46,016 bases of DNA from JBEEOW01 sp041191405 (GTDB lineage: Bacteria; Bacteroidota; Bacteroidia; Cytophagales; UBA9547). Positions 35,936 to 44,086 of this stretch are shown here, one piece after another. Position 1 is the first letter of the stretch, and every line of letters starts with the position of its first letter. The position numbers and the translations under genes are program-made. Under the pieces are notes generated by a model that worked only from the letters and a program-made list of their open reading frames with translations, made no database searches and was not told the origin of the DNA. The DNA lies in assembly GCA_041191405.1 (NCBI GenBank), contig JBEEOW010000029.1:1-46016 (forward strand), in the 5' to 3' direction.

Positions 35936-37060
35936 ATGGCTGGAATTTATATACATATACCTTATTGTAAGCAAGCTTGCTATTACTGTGATTTTCATTT
36001 TAGCACTAAAATAGATAATTTTCAAGAGCTTACAAATGCTATTTGTAAAGAAATTGTTTTAAGAAAGGATTATTTAGAACACGAGGAAATTGCCACAATA
36101 TACTTTGGAGGAGGGACACCTTCAATTTTGCCAAGCGAATGTATAAAACAAATTTTAGAACAGCTTCACTCCTATCATAATATTTTAAATGATGCTGAAA
36201 TTTCTCTAGAAGCAAACCCCGAAGATTTAAGTATAGAAAAGTTAAAAGAACTTAAAAATATTGGCATTAACAGACTTAGTATCGGAATCCAAACTTTTAA
36301 CGATGACAAACTCAAATGGATGAATAGAATACACGATTCTAATGCATCAATTGAAGCTATAAAAAAAGCACAAGCAATTGGATTTGAAAATATTACTGCT
36401 GATTTGATATATGGAATCCCATCTGAAAACAATGAGTTATTTTTAAATGATTTAGAGCAAATGATTTCTCTAGGGATTCCACATATTTCGGCATATTGCT
36501 TAACAATTGAGGAAGGAACTGTTTTTGGTAAACGAAAAAAGAAAAAAACACAACCGTTAGCTGAAGAAGAATTTGAAGCAAAACAATTTGAAATTTTAAT
36601 AAATACACTACAAGCTAATGGATATGAACAATATGAAATTTCAAATTTTGCCAAAAACGAAAAATATTCAAAACATAATAGTTCTTATTGGCAACAAAAA
36701 AAATACCTTGGTTTAGGACCATCGGCACATTCGTTTAATGGAATTAGTAGAGAAGCCAATATATCTAATAATAAAAAATATATTGAAAATATTTCAAACA
36801 ATAAAATTGAAAGTTTTGTAGAACATTTATCTGACCAAGAAAAGATAAATGACTATGTATTAACAACATTAAGAACAAAATGGGGCACAAATTTAAAAGT
36901 CGCAAATAGTATTTTACCTAACTATGAAAAAATAATTGAAGAACAAATTTGCGAATTAAAAAAACAAAATCTAATTTTAGTAATTAACGATATCATGTAT
37001 CTAACTACTGAAGGTAAAATGCTTGCAGATTGGATAACAGAAAAGTTAATATTAGTTTAA
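35936..37060 (+). CDS. hemW: Radical SAM family heme chaperone HemW
   Basis: A 374-residue cytoplasmic radical SAM protein. The 4Fe-4S motif is CKQACYYC with Cys11, Cys15 and Cys18; FGGGTPS (about 58-64) and EANPEDL (about 92-98), NRLSIGIQTF (about 110-119) and the C-terminal HemN-like domain with KYLGLGPSAHSF are present. HemW inserts heme in acceptor proteins; it differs from the true coproporphyrinogen oxidase HemN, which has an additional conserved N-terminal part. No hemN is in the window. It starts 41 bases from the divergent Omp85 gene. Confidence 0.94.
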   Translation: MAGIYIHIPYCKQACYYCDFHFSTKIDNFQELTNAICKEIVLRKDYLEHEEIATIYFGGGTPSILPSECIKQILEQLHSYHNILNDAEISLEANPEDLSIEKLKELKNIGINRLSIGIQTFNDDKLKWMNRIHDSNASIEAIKKAQAIGFENITADLIYGIPSENNELFLNDLEQMISLGIPHISAYCLTIEEGTVFGKRKKKKTQPLAEEEFEAKQFEILINTLQANGYEQYEISNFAKNEKYSKHNSSYWQQKKYLGLGPSAHSFNGISREANISNNKKYIENISNNKIESFVEHLSDQEKINDYVLTTLRTKWGTNLKVANSILPNYEKIIEEQICELKKQNLILVINDIMYLTTEGKMLADWITEKLILV

Positions 37061-37080
37061 GCCAATCACCCACGGATAAG

Positions 37081-37449
37081 ATGGATATAATTTTAAAGAA
37101 AGGCACATTATTATTAAAAGCAGTAGTATTTTACTACCACTTAATGACTGAACTTGAAGAACAAATTCTTGAAGAAACAGCTGCTGAACTTGATGCAAAA
37201 GATGAATTGAGTTGGGCTATTGAATTTATAAATAGTGATTTCCCTACTTCAATCACAAGAACTAGAGAATTTTTAATTCAAAATTTATCAGAGCACAGCA
37301 AAGAAGATAAATTTAAAATGATTAAAAAAGTGTGGGAAGATAATGCAAAAAAAGGATATACTACAGAAATAGAAGCTGTTACAATGTTAAAAGTAGCTAG
37401 CGATTTAGGCATTGTAAACGAACTATTGGCTTTAGCGAGAAATAAATAA
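37081..37449 (+). CDS. Hypothetical protein behind hemW
   Basis: An acidic, helical, 122-residue protein that I do not recognise. I place the start at ATG 37081, 21 bases after the hemW stop, since the longer frame depends on a TTG that would overlap hemW by 31 bases; an ATG at 37147 (MTELEEQIL) is also possible. Features are a short hydrophobic opening (LLLKAVVFYYHLM), followed by several charged helices (EEQILEETAAELDAKDELSW and DKFKMIKKVWEDNAKKGY). No motif of known function is present. Close spacing suggests cotranscription with hemW. It is convergent with the M23-like gene. Confidence 0.65.
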   Translation: MDIILKKGTLLLKAVVFYYHLMTELEEQILEETAAELDAKDELSWAIEFINSDFPTSITRTREFLIQNLSEHSKEDKFKMIKKVWEDNAKKGYTTEIEAVTMLKVASDLGIVNELLALARNK

Positions 37450-37468
37450 AGATTTTAAGTAAAAACCA

Positions 37469-38335
37469 TTATTTATAATAATTTTCTGGATTTACAGCTT
37501 TGTGGTTTTTCCAAAGTTGAAATACAAAACTTGATTCTTTATCATAATTTGCTAAAACTTGACCAGCTTTAAGTGACTGATTATTTTTAACTTGCAATTT
37601 AAAGTCGCCTTTATAAATACTTATATAACCATCGGTATGGGCAACAACAATTTCAATTATTTTTGTACCATTATTGATAGCCAAAACCCTTCCTGCAGCT
37701 ACTGATTTAATTTCCGATTTCGGCTTTGTAGTGTATTCTATTCCCCAATTGGTTTTGTTATTGAAAGGTTTAATAATTTTAGAAGATGTTATAGGTTCTT
37801 GAATTACAATATTTTTTCCTGATGATGAAGAGTTACTGATTTTTTCTTCGAAATCATTTCTAAAACCACTCTCCTCTTCTGCCAATTCAGCTAATTGAGC
37901 TAAAATTTGGGTTGAATTAATTGTTGTGTCTGTTTTTGATTCTTCTTTTTGCTTATCGGTAAGTGCTTTTTGTGCTTCTTTTTCATTATTTAACACCGAC
38001 AATATACTATTTAAGTAAATATCACGTTGATTTTGAACACGTTCAAGTGAATCAATTTTCAAATGAAGAAGATAAACTTGATGTTGTTGTTTCTGGCGGA
38101 TATACTGAGGGTCAAACCATTGAGCAAGAAATGTTCTTATGGCAATAAAACTTATTACCATACACAAGAAAAAAACACCAACAAAAACACTTATTATTGT
38201 TAAATAATTAATTTTGATGGCTCTTATCAATGATAAATCTTGCTCATTTCTGATATTTATCAAAAAGCCTTTTGTAAGCTTTTGCTTGATTCTGAGATAT
38301 TTAGTATTTGTACTCAAATTATTTATTATAATCAA
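37469..38335 (-). CDS. Membrane-anchored M23/LytM-like protein lacking catalytic residues
   Basis: A 288-residue inner-membrane-anchored protein: a cytoplasmic N-terminus, one membrane helix (about 44-68), a charged coiled coil (about 78-170), and a LytM/peptidase M23 fold (about 185-288: KPFNNKTNWGIEYTTK, VAAGRVLAINNG, SIYKGD, SLKAGQVLA). The usual zinc ligands appear lost: the HxGID motif reads NWGIE, and the HLHFE motif reads SFVFQ. This resembles EnvC/NlpD-type activators of amidases rather than enzymes. A role in cell-wall hydrolysis control is inferred. It is divergent from porW. Confidence 0.78.
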   Translation of the reverse strand: MIIINNLSTNTKYLRIKQKLTKGFLINIRNEQDLSLIRAIKINYLTIISVFVGVFFLCMVISFIAIRTFLAQWFDPQYIRQKQQHQVYLLHLKIDSLERVQNQRDIYLNSILSVLNNEKEAQKALTDKQKEESKTDTTINSTQILAQLAELAEEESGFRNDFEEKISNSSSSGKNIVIQEPITSSKIIKPFNNKTNWGIEYTTKPKSEIKSVAAGRVLAINNGTKIIEIVVAHTDGYISIYKGDFKLQVKNNQSLKAGQVLANYDKESSFVFQLWKNHKAVNPENYYK

Positions 38336-38371
38336 ACCACTAAATTAGAGATAAATATTTCAATAAGTAAT

Positions 38372-38379
38372 TATCTTTG
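38372..38379 (+). promoter_or_regulatory. Putative -7 element before porW
   Basis: TATCTTTG matches TAnnTTTG and lies 16 bases before the ATG of the porW-like gene, giving a very short leader. No TTG is seen at the right distance upstream. Confidence 0.35.
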
Positions 38380-38395
38380 TAGTTAATATAAAATT

Positions 38396-40900
38396 ATGAA
38401 TAAACTTTTTTATATAATTATAGCAATTGCAATTACATTTTTGCAAGCTTGTTCACAGAATAGCAATGGTATTGTGAGTAAAACTTATCACAATATTACT
38501 GCTAGGTATAACGCCTATTTTTTAGCCAAAGAAAAAATGAAAGAGATTGAAACAACACTCGAAACAAAAACTCAAACGGATTACAATAAAATATTGGACT
38601 TATACCCAATATATGACACCAATTTTGCCAAAACGCTTAATCCTCAATTTGATGAATGTATAAAAAAAGCATCATTACCAATTCAATGGCACAAAAACAG
38701 TAAATGGGTTGATAACAGTTATATACTAATTGGAAAATGCAGATTGTATGCGCTTGATTATACCAATGCTGCTATCAGTTTTAAATATGTGAATGCCAAA
38801 GGTACTGATGATAATGACAAACATGAAGCGTTGATTTACTTGATGCGTACTTATTTAGAAACTAAAGAATTTTCGTATGCTGTTGATGTAAGTAACTTTT
38901 TAGCAAATGAAAAATTAAATAAAAATAACACAAGAGATTATGCATTAACACTTGCTTATTACTACCAAATAATGGGCGATGGCGTAAAAGAAGCTGAACA
39001 ACTTGAAATTGCATATCCTTTAATTAAAAAGAAAGATTTCAAATCAAGAGTAATGTTTATTTTAGGTCAATTGTACCAACAAAGAGGCAATGATGAGGAT
39101 TCATATAAATTTTATAAAAAAGTAATTAAGAATAATCCTCCCTATGAATTGGCGTTTTTTTCAAGATTATATATGGCACAAGTTTCATCACTTGAAAACA
39201 ATGACATCAAAAAGATAAATAAGTACTTTGTAAAATTATTAAAAGACGAAAAGAACCTTGAGTACAAAGACAAAATTTACTATGAAATGGGTAAATTTGA
39301 ATTGAAACAAAACAAAACACAAGCAGGCTTAGATTATCTAAAAAAATCTGTAAAAGAAAGCACAACCAATGCAGTGCAAAAAGCCTATTCGTATTTAAAA
39401 ATGGGTGAAGTAAACTATACAACCCTAAAAAAATATCCTATAGCACAGAAATATTATGATAGTTGCTTAGTGTTTCTTCCTAAAAATCACCCAGATTATA
39501 AATCAATTGAATTACGATCAAAAGTATTAAATGAATTTGTTGAGCAATTAACAATTATTGAAACTGGTGATAGTTTGCTAAAATTAGCTGCTATGAGTGA
39601 ATCTAGTTTAGACAAATTCTTAGATGAAGAAATTGCAAGAGACATAGAAAAACAAAAAATAGCATACGAATACGCGAAAAAACAGAAAAAAGAAAAAGAA
39701 GATAAAGAACAACAAATTGCACTTGCTAATGGTGGGAACACTAATGGTGGTGGTACTAATGCAGGAGACCCAAATGCAAAATGGTATTTTTATAACACAC
39801 AATTAGTTACTTTGGGTAAAGCTGCATTTGATACAAAATGGGGAATGAGACCATTAGAAGACAATTGGAGACGTTCACAAAAAGAAACAGAAATGAGTAA
39901 TCCAAATGATGGAACCTCAAGCGCACAAGTTGCTAATGATGATTCAAAAAAGAACGAAAAAGAAAAAGATGAATTTAAACCAAAACCTTTAGATAAAACA
40001 GCATTACTAAAAACTATACCTTTTAAACAAGAAGAAAAAGATACAATGCAAGCTAAAATGGCAAAAGCCTATTTTAGATTAGGAAATGTATATAGATTTA
40101 AATTAAAAGAATACAATAATGCTATAGAAACTTATGATGGTCATGTAAAAAGATTTATTGGTCACGAAAAAAATCCAGAAGTTTTATATAGCAAATATTT
40201 GACACAACTAACTGATATAAAAGATACTGCCTACGCTAATAAAACTAAAGATTATTTGCTAAAAACATACCCACACTCTTTGTATAGCAAATTAATTTTA
40301 AACCCAAATTATCTTACTGAAAGTAAAGAAGAAAATGAAAAAGTAAGAAGATTATATAGAAACGTATATCTTGCTTACGAACAAAAAAACTGGACTTTAA
40401 CTGATACACTTGCTGGTCAAATAATTGCTCAATATCCTGACAATGATATTAATGACAAACTATTATATATTCAGGGAATAGCAACTGGTCAACAAAAAAA
40501 TTATACAAAATCACAAGAAGTATTAAACAAACTAGTAACTGAATATAGCACAAGTAAACTAAAACCAAGTGCTGAACTTATTCTTGGAAATATCAAAGCA
40601 AAATTAGAAGCACCTGCTCCTTTAGGTGAAACATTGGTTCCAGAAAATGAAAAACCAGGTTTTGACCCAAGTAAAAGTGATACAATTTCAAAAGATGGAA
40701 AATCGCCAGCGGTTACAAGTCCAGTAAATTCAAACCCTGAAAGTATAAAAGCAGCCGATAACAAAGCTGAAATTGCTCCAAATGCATCAGGAACAAAAAC
40801 TGAAACACAAAATGCAAGACTTGAAAATAAAGCAACTGAGCTAGAAAAAGTAGCAAGTCCTGAAAATCAAAAACAACAACCAGTACCAAGTAATAAATAA
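38396..40900 (+). CDS. porW: PorW/SprE-like TPR lipoprotein (T9SS)
   Basis: An 834-residue lipoprotein. The lipobox LQAC gives acylated Cys19. The early segment YHNITARYNAYFLAKEKMKE (about 31-50) is a hallmark of the SprE/PorW family, followed by many TPR-like helical repeats (about 60-400 and 545-735) and a low-complexity tail rich in P/S/K/E/N (about 740-834). PorW/SprE is required for T9SS function and is thought to link outer membrane and inner membrane parts. It is unlinked to porP-gldKLMN, 7.4 kb away, as is usual. A HEPN/MNT pair begins 4 bases after its stop. Confidence 0.88.
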   Translation: MNKLFYIIIAIAITFLQACSQNSNGIVSKTYHNITARYNAYFLAKEKMKEIETTLETKTQTDYNKILDLYPIYDTNFAKTLNPQFDECIKKASLPIQWHKNSKWVDNSYILIGKCRLYALDYTNAAISFKYVNAKGTDDNDKHEALIYLMRTYLETKEFSYAVDVSNFLANEKLNKNNTRDYALTLAYYYQIMGDGVKEAEQLEIAYPLIKKKDFKSRVMFILGQLYQQRGNDEDSYKFYKKVIKNNPPYELAFFSRLYMAQVSSLENNDIKKINKYFVKLLKDEKNLEYKDKIYYEMGKFELKQNKTQAGLDYLKKSVKESTTNAVQKAYSYLKMGEVNYTTLKKYPIAQKYYDSCLVFLPKNHPDYKSIELRSKVLNEFVEQLTIIETGDSLLKLAAMSESSLDKFLDEEIARDIEKQKIAYEYAKKQKKEKEDKEQQIALANGGNTNGGGTNAGDPNAKWYFYNTQLVTLGKAAFDTKWGMRPLEDNWRRSQKETEMSNPNDGTSSAQVANDDSKKNEKEKDEFKPKPLDKTALLKTIPFKQEEKDTMQAKMAKAYFRLGNVYRFKLKEYNNAIETYDGHVKRFIGHEKNPEVLYSKYLTQLTDIKDTAYANKTKDYLLKTYPHSLYSKLILNPNYLTESKEENEKVRRLYRNVYLAYEQKNWTLTDTLAGQIIAQYPDNDINDKLLYIQGIATGQQKNYTKSQEVLNKLVTEYSTSKLKPSAELILGNIKAKLEAPAPLGETLVPENEKPGFDPSKSDTISKDGKSPAVTSPVNSNPESIKAADNKAEIAPNASGTKTETQNARLENKATELEKVASPENQKQQPVPSNK

Positions 40901-40903
40901 AAT

Positions 40904-41326
40904 ATGCAAACTATTGATACAACCTACCTCGAGCGATGTATAATGACTTTAGAAAAAGCATTTAATTTATTACAAAACTACGAAGTTGATGATATTGAAT
41001 ACGATATGTATCGTTCAGCATGTGTTAAAGAGTTTGAAATTATCATAGAACAGGCTGGAAAATTATTGAAAAAAGTATTAAAACCTTATTTTCATAGTAA
41101 TAAAGCAGTTGATATGTTGACCTATAAAGATATATTTAGACATGCTGCTTTACACAATATTATAGATTTAGAAAACTGCGAAAGATGGCTTATTTACAGA
41201 GATTATAGAAATAGCACAGCACATGATTATGGTTTTGAATTTGCAGAAAATACGATAAAAATCTTAAAACAATTTATACAAGATGCATCATATATCGCAA
41301 ATGTTATAAAACTAAAAACCAACTAA
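40904..41326 (+). CDS. hepT: HEPN-domain protein (HepT toxin / nucleotidyltransferase substrate-binding)
   Basis: A 140-residue all-helical HEPN protein of the HI0074 type. The RX4HXY motif is intact as R102-NSTA-H107-D-Y109, the active site of HEPN RNases in type VII toxin-antitoxin systems. LERCIMTLEKAFNLL near the N-terminus is typical. It lies 4 bases behind porW and 4 bases before the paired nucleotidyltransferase gene (mntA-like), so all three are likely on one transcript. In such pairs the MNT partner usually AMPylates the HEPN tyrosine, which neutralises it. Function is inferred from the family. Confidence 0.88.
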   Translation: MQTIDTTYLERCIMTLEKAFNLLQNYEVDDIEYDMYRSACVKEFEIIIEQAGKLLKKVLKPYFHSNKAVDMLTYKDIFRHAALHNIIDLENCERWLIYRDYRNSTAHDYGFEFAENTIKILKQFIQDASYIANVIKLKTN

Positions 41327-41329
41327 ATT

Positions 41330-41644
41330 ATGCTAATTAGAACAAAAGATAAAGATAGTTTAGTCAATATATTTAATGACATTTCTACCCCAGTAGAAAT
41401 TTGGGCTTATGGCAGTAGAGTAAATAATACTGCACACGATACAAGTGACTTAGATTTGGTATTAAGAACACAAAATCTTAAACCTTATCCATACGATGAA
41501 TATATTTTATTGAAACAAAAAATTACAGAAAGTAATATTCCAATCTTAATTGATTTAAAAGACTGGAATTCGCTCCCAAATTCATTTCATAATGAAATAG
41601 TAAAACAATATGAATTGTTTTATTCAAACTTTAATTCAAAATAA
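41330..41644 (+). CDS. mntA: Minimal nucleotidyltransferase (MntA-type antitoxin)
   Basis: A 104-residue minimal nucleotidyltransferase. The motif GSX10DXD is intact: Gly28-Ser29 and Asp40, Asp42 in SDLDLVL, with a third acidic residue at Asp75 in LIDLKDW. Members AMPylate the HEPN partner on its tyrosine. The length and position directly behind the HEPN gene make a type VII toxin-antitoxin module likely. It is followed after 26 bases by the penicillin-binding protein gene on the same strand. Both active sites being complete suggests a working pair. Confidence 0.88.
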   Translation: MLIRTKDKDSLVNIFNDISTPVEIWAYGSRVNNTAHDTSDLDLVLRTQNLKPYPYDEYILLKQKITESNIPILIDLKDWNSLPNSFHNEIVKQYELFYSNFNSK

Positions 41645-41670
41645 AAAATAGCTTTAAGCTAAATACAAAT

Positions 41671-43935
41671 ATGGATTACAAAAAAATAATCAAAAGAATA
41701 TGGATTGGTATTGGAGCATTTTGGCTTGGACTAATCATTTATGTATTATTAGTTTCGGTAAATTTCTTGAATCTATTTGGCGAAATGCCAAGTTTGGTGG
41801 TTCTTGAAAATCCAAAAAGTGAACTTGCTTCTGAACTTTTAAGTGCTGATGGAGTTGAACTTGGAAAATATTTCAGGGAAAACAGAAGTCCGGTGGAATA
41901 TGAAGCTATTTCTAAAAATATGCTTAATGCCTTAATTGCAACGGAAGATGTTCGTTTTGAATCTCATTCAGGAATTGACATGAAGGGAACATTTAACATT
42001 TTTGCTTCAATACTTTTATTCAAACCAAGAGGTTCAAGTACAATTTCACAACAATTAGCTAAAAACTTATTTGAAACTCGTGGATCTTTATATGAAGGAT
42101 ATTTATCTAAAATACCTAAAGTTAGAACATTGATTATTAAAACAAAAGAGTGGATTACAGCTATTAAAATTGAGCGTTCGTACACCAAACAAGAAATCAT
42201 TACTATGTATTTGAACACTGTAGATTTTGGTTCAAATGCCTATGGTGTAAAAACAGCGGCATCCACTTTTTTTGGAACAAGCTCTGATAAACTTACCATT
42301 CCACAAGCAGCAATGTTGGTTGGTGTGTTAAAAGCACCAACAATGTATAGCCCTGTTTTAAATCCTGAAAGAGCTTTAAATAGAAGAAATACGGTTTTGG
42401 AACAAATGGAAAAATACGATTTCATTACTGAAGAAACCTTAGATTCATTAAAGAAAACACCTATTGCTTTAAATTATAAAGTTGAAAACCATAACAGCGG
42501 TAGAGCTCCTTATTTTAGATCAGAAGTTAGTAAATATTTGTTGGCTTGGTGTAAAGAACGTGGTTTAGATTTATATGCTGATGGTTTAAAAATTTACACA
42601 ACCATCGATTCTAGAATGCAACAATATGCGGAAGATGCTGTAAAAGAGCATGTAAGCAAAATGCAAGGTTTCTTTTACCAACAATGGCGTGGCCGCAACC
42701 CTTGGGCAGATGAACAACAAAAAGAGATTCCTAATTTCATCAATACATCATTCAAAAAAACAGATACTTACCGTATTTTAAAAGAAGTATATGATGGAGA
42801 TTCAACCAAAATTTACCAAGCGGCAAGTGTTAAACGTAAAATGCAAATTTTCACTTGGAAAGGACCAAAAGATACTTTAATGAGTTCGCTTGACTCTTTG
42901 CGTTATTACAAATGGTTTTTACAAGCTGGTTTTATGGCAATGGATCCACATAATGGACATATTAAAGCTTGGGTTGGTGGTATTGACCATAAGTTTTTCA
43001 AATACGACCATGTAAAACAAGGAAAACGTCAGCCAGGATCTACATTTAAACCATTCGTTTATTTAGCTGCAATTGATAATGGTTATTCGCCTTGTATGGA
43101 AATGCAGGATGTGCCTGTTACATTTCAATTTGAAAATGGTGACGAATCTAAAACATGGACTCCACAAAATAGTGAAGGCGAATTTACTGGTCAAACAATG
43201 ACATTACGCCAAGCATTGGCTCGTTCGGTAAACTCAATTACGGCAAACGTAATGAAAATTATGACTCCAAAAACTGTAGCTGAATATGCACAAAGAGTTG
43301 GAATTAAAAGTCCGCTTGAAGCTGTACCTTCTTTATGTTTAGGTTCGAGTGATGTGTCTATTTATGAGTTAATTTCGTCTTATGGTACATTTGCAAATCA
43401 TGGAGTAAATACTGAACCATTCTTTATTTTAAGAATTGAAGATAAAAATGGAAATATTTTGCAAGATTTTGCTCCGAAAACAACAGAGGCTATCAATGAA
43501 GAAACGGCTTATTTGATGTTGCACATGTTAAAAGGTGGTACAGAAGAGAAAAATGGTTCTGCTTTAGGTTTAAGACGTTATAGAATTTTTGATGGTGGAA
43601 ATGAAGTTGGTGGAAAAACAGGAACAACCTCAAATTATTCTGATGGTTGGTTTGTAGGTGTAACCCAAAACTTGGTAGCAGGTGCTTGGGTTGGTGGTGA
43701 TGATAGGTGTATTCACTTTACAAGCTACACTTACGGACAAGGTTCAAAACTTGCACTTCCGATTGTAGGCTTATTTATGGAAAAAGCTTACAACGACCCA
43801 ACTATTAAACTCAAAAAAGCACCATTTACTAAACCAACAAAACCACTATCTGTTGAAATTGATTGTAAAAAATACAAACAAAAACCAGATAGTATTTATG
43901 TAAATCGTGGTGGTGGTAATGTTGATTTGGAGTAA
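41671..43935 (+). CDS. Class A penicillin-binding protein (PBP1A-like)
   Basis: A 754-residue bifunctional peptidoglycan synthase. One N-terminal membrane helix (about 10-33) is followed by a GT51 transglycosylase domain (about 70-250) with catalytic Glu92 in EDVRFESHSG. The transpeptidase domain has the active-site Ser457 and Lys460 of STFKP, the SVNS motif near residue 519, and KTGT at Lys649. It polymerises and crosslinks cell-wall glycan in the periplasm. It lies downstream of porW and the HEPN/MNT pair on the same strand with a 26-base gap. All three penicillin-binding motifs are present. Confidence 0.95.
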   Translation: MDYKKIIKRIWIGIGAFWLGLIIYVLLVSVNFLNLFGEMPSLVVLENPKSELASELLSADGVELGKYFRENRSPVEYEAISKNMLNALIATEDVRFESHSGIDMKGTFNIFASILLFKPRGSSTISQQLAKNLFETRGSLYEGYLSKIPKVRTLIIKTKEWITAIKIERSYTKQEIITMYLNTVDFGSNAYGVKTAASTFFGTSSDKLTIPQAAMLVGVLKAPTMYSPVLNPERALNRRNTVLEQMEKYDFITEETLDSLKKTPIALNYKVENHNSGRAPYFRSEVSKYLLAWCKERGLDLYADGLKIYTTIDSRMQQYAEDAVKEHVSKMQGFFYQQWRGRNPWADEQQKEIPNFINTSFKKTDTYRILKEVYDGDSTKIYQAASVKRKMQIFTWKGPKDTLMSSLDSLRYYKWFLQAGFMAMDPHNGHIKAWVGGIDHKFFKYDHVKQGKRQPGSTFKPFVYLAAIDNGYSPCMEMQDVPVTFQFENGDESKTWTPQNSEGEFTGQTMTLRQALARSVNSITANVMKIMTPKTVAEYAQRVGIKSPLEAVPSLCLGSSDVSIYELISSYGTFANHGVNTEPFFILRIEDKNGNILQDFAPKTTEAINEETAYLMLHMLKGGTEEKNGSALGLRRYRIFDGGNEVGGKTGTTSNYSDGWFVGVTQNLVAGAWVGGDDRCIHFTSYTYGQGSKLALPIVGLFMEKAYNDPTIKLKKAPFTKPTKPLSVEIDCKKYKQKPDSIYVNRGGGNVDLE

Positions 43936-44014
43936 TGTAATTCGTCTGAATTCTTAAGTTGCTACATTCCTACAAAAATAATTTTTATTCTATACACCGT
44001 TGTTAAAAGTTACA

Positions 44015-44045
44015 GACCTATAAGGTTTCGAAAACCTTATAGGTC
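44015..44045. repeat. GACCTATAAGGTTT palindromic repeat
   Basis: GACCTATAAGGTTT (44015-44028) pairs perfectly with AAACCTTATAGGTC (44032-44045) around the loop CGA. No T-run follows on the plus strand. From memory, the same palindrome occurs as a dispersed intergenic element in other Bacteroidota. It lies between the penicillin-binding protein gene and uvrC. Confidence 0.65.
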
Positions 44046-44086
44046 ATATAATATAGCAAATCAACAAAGTATTCAACTAAAATACA

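Noticed and set aside
35895..35936. Upstream ATG adding 14 residues to the Omp85-like protein
   Set aside because: The downstream ATG gives a proper signal peptide; the extension would bury it.
37030..37080. TTG-started N-terminal extension of the gene behind hemW
   Set aside because: It would overlap the hemW end by 31 bases, and an ATG is available at 37081.
39496..39802. Cysteine/phenylalanine-rich minus-strand frames inside porW
   Set aside because: They are shadows of the lysine-rich coding region on the other strand.
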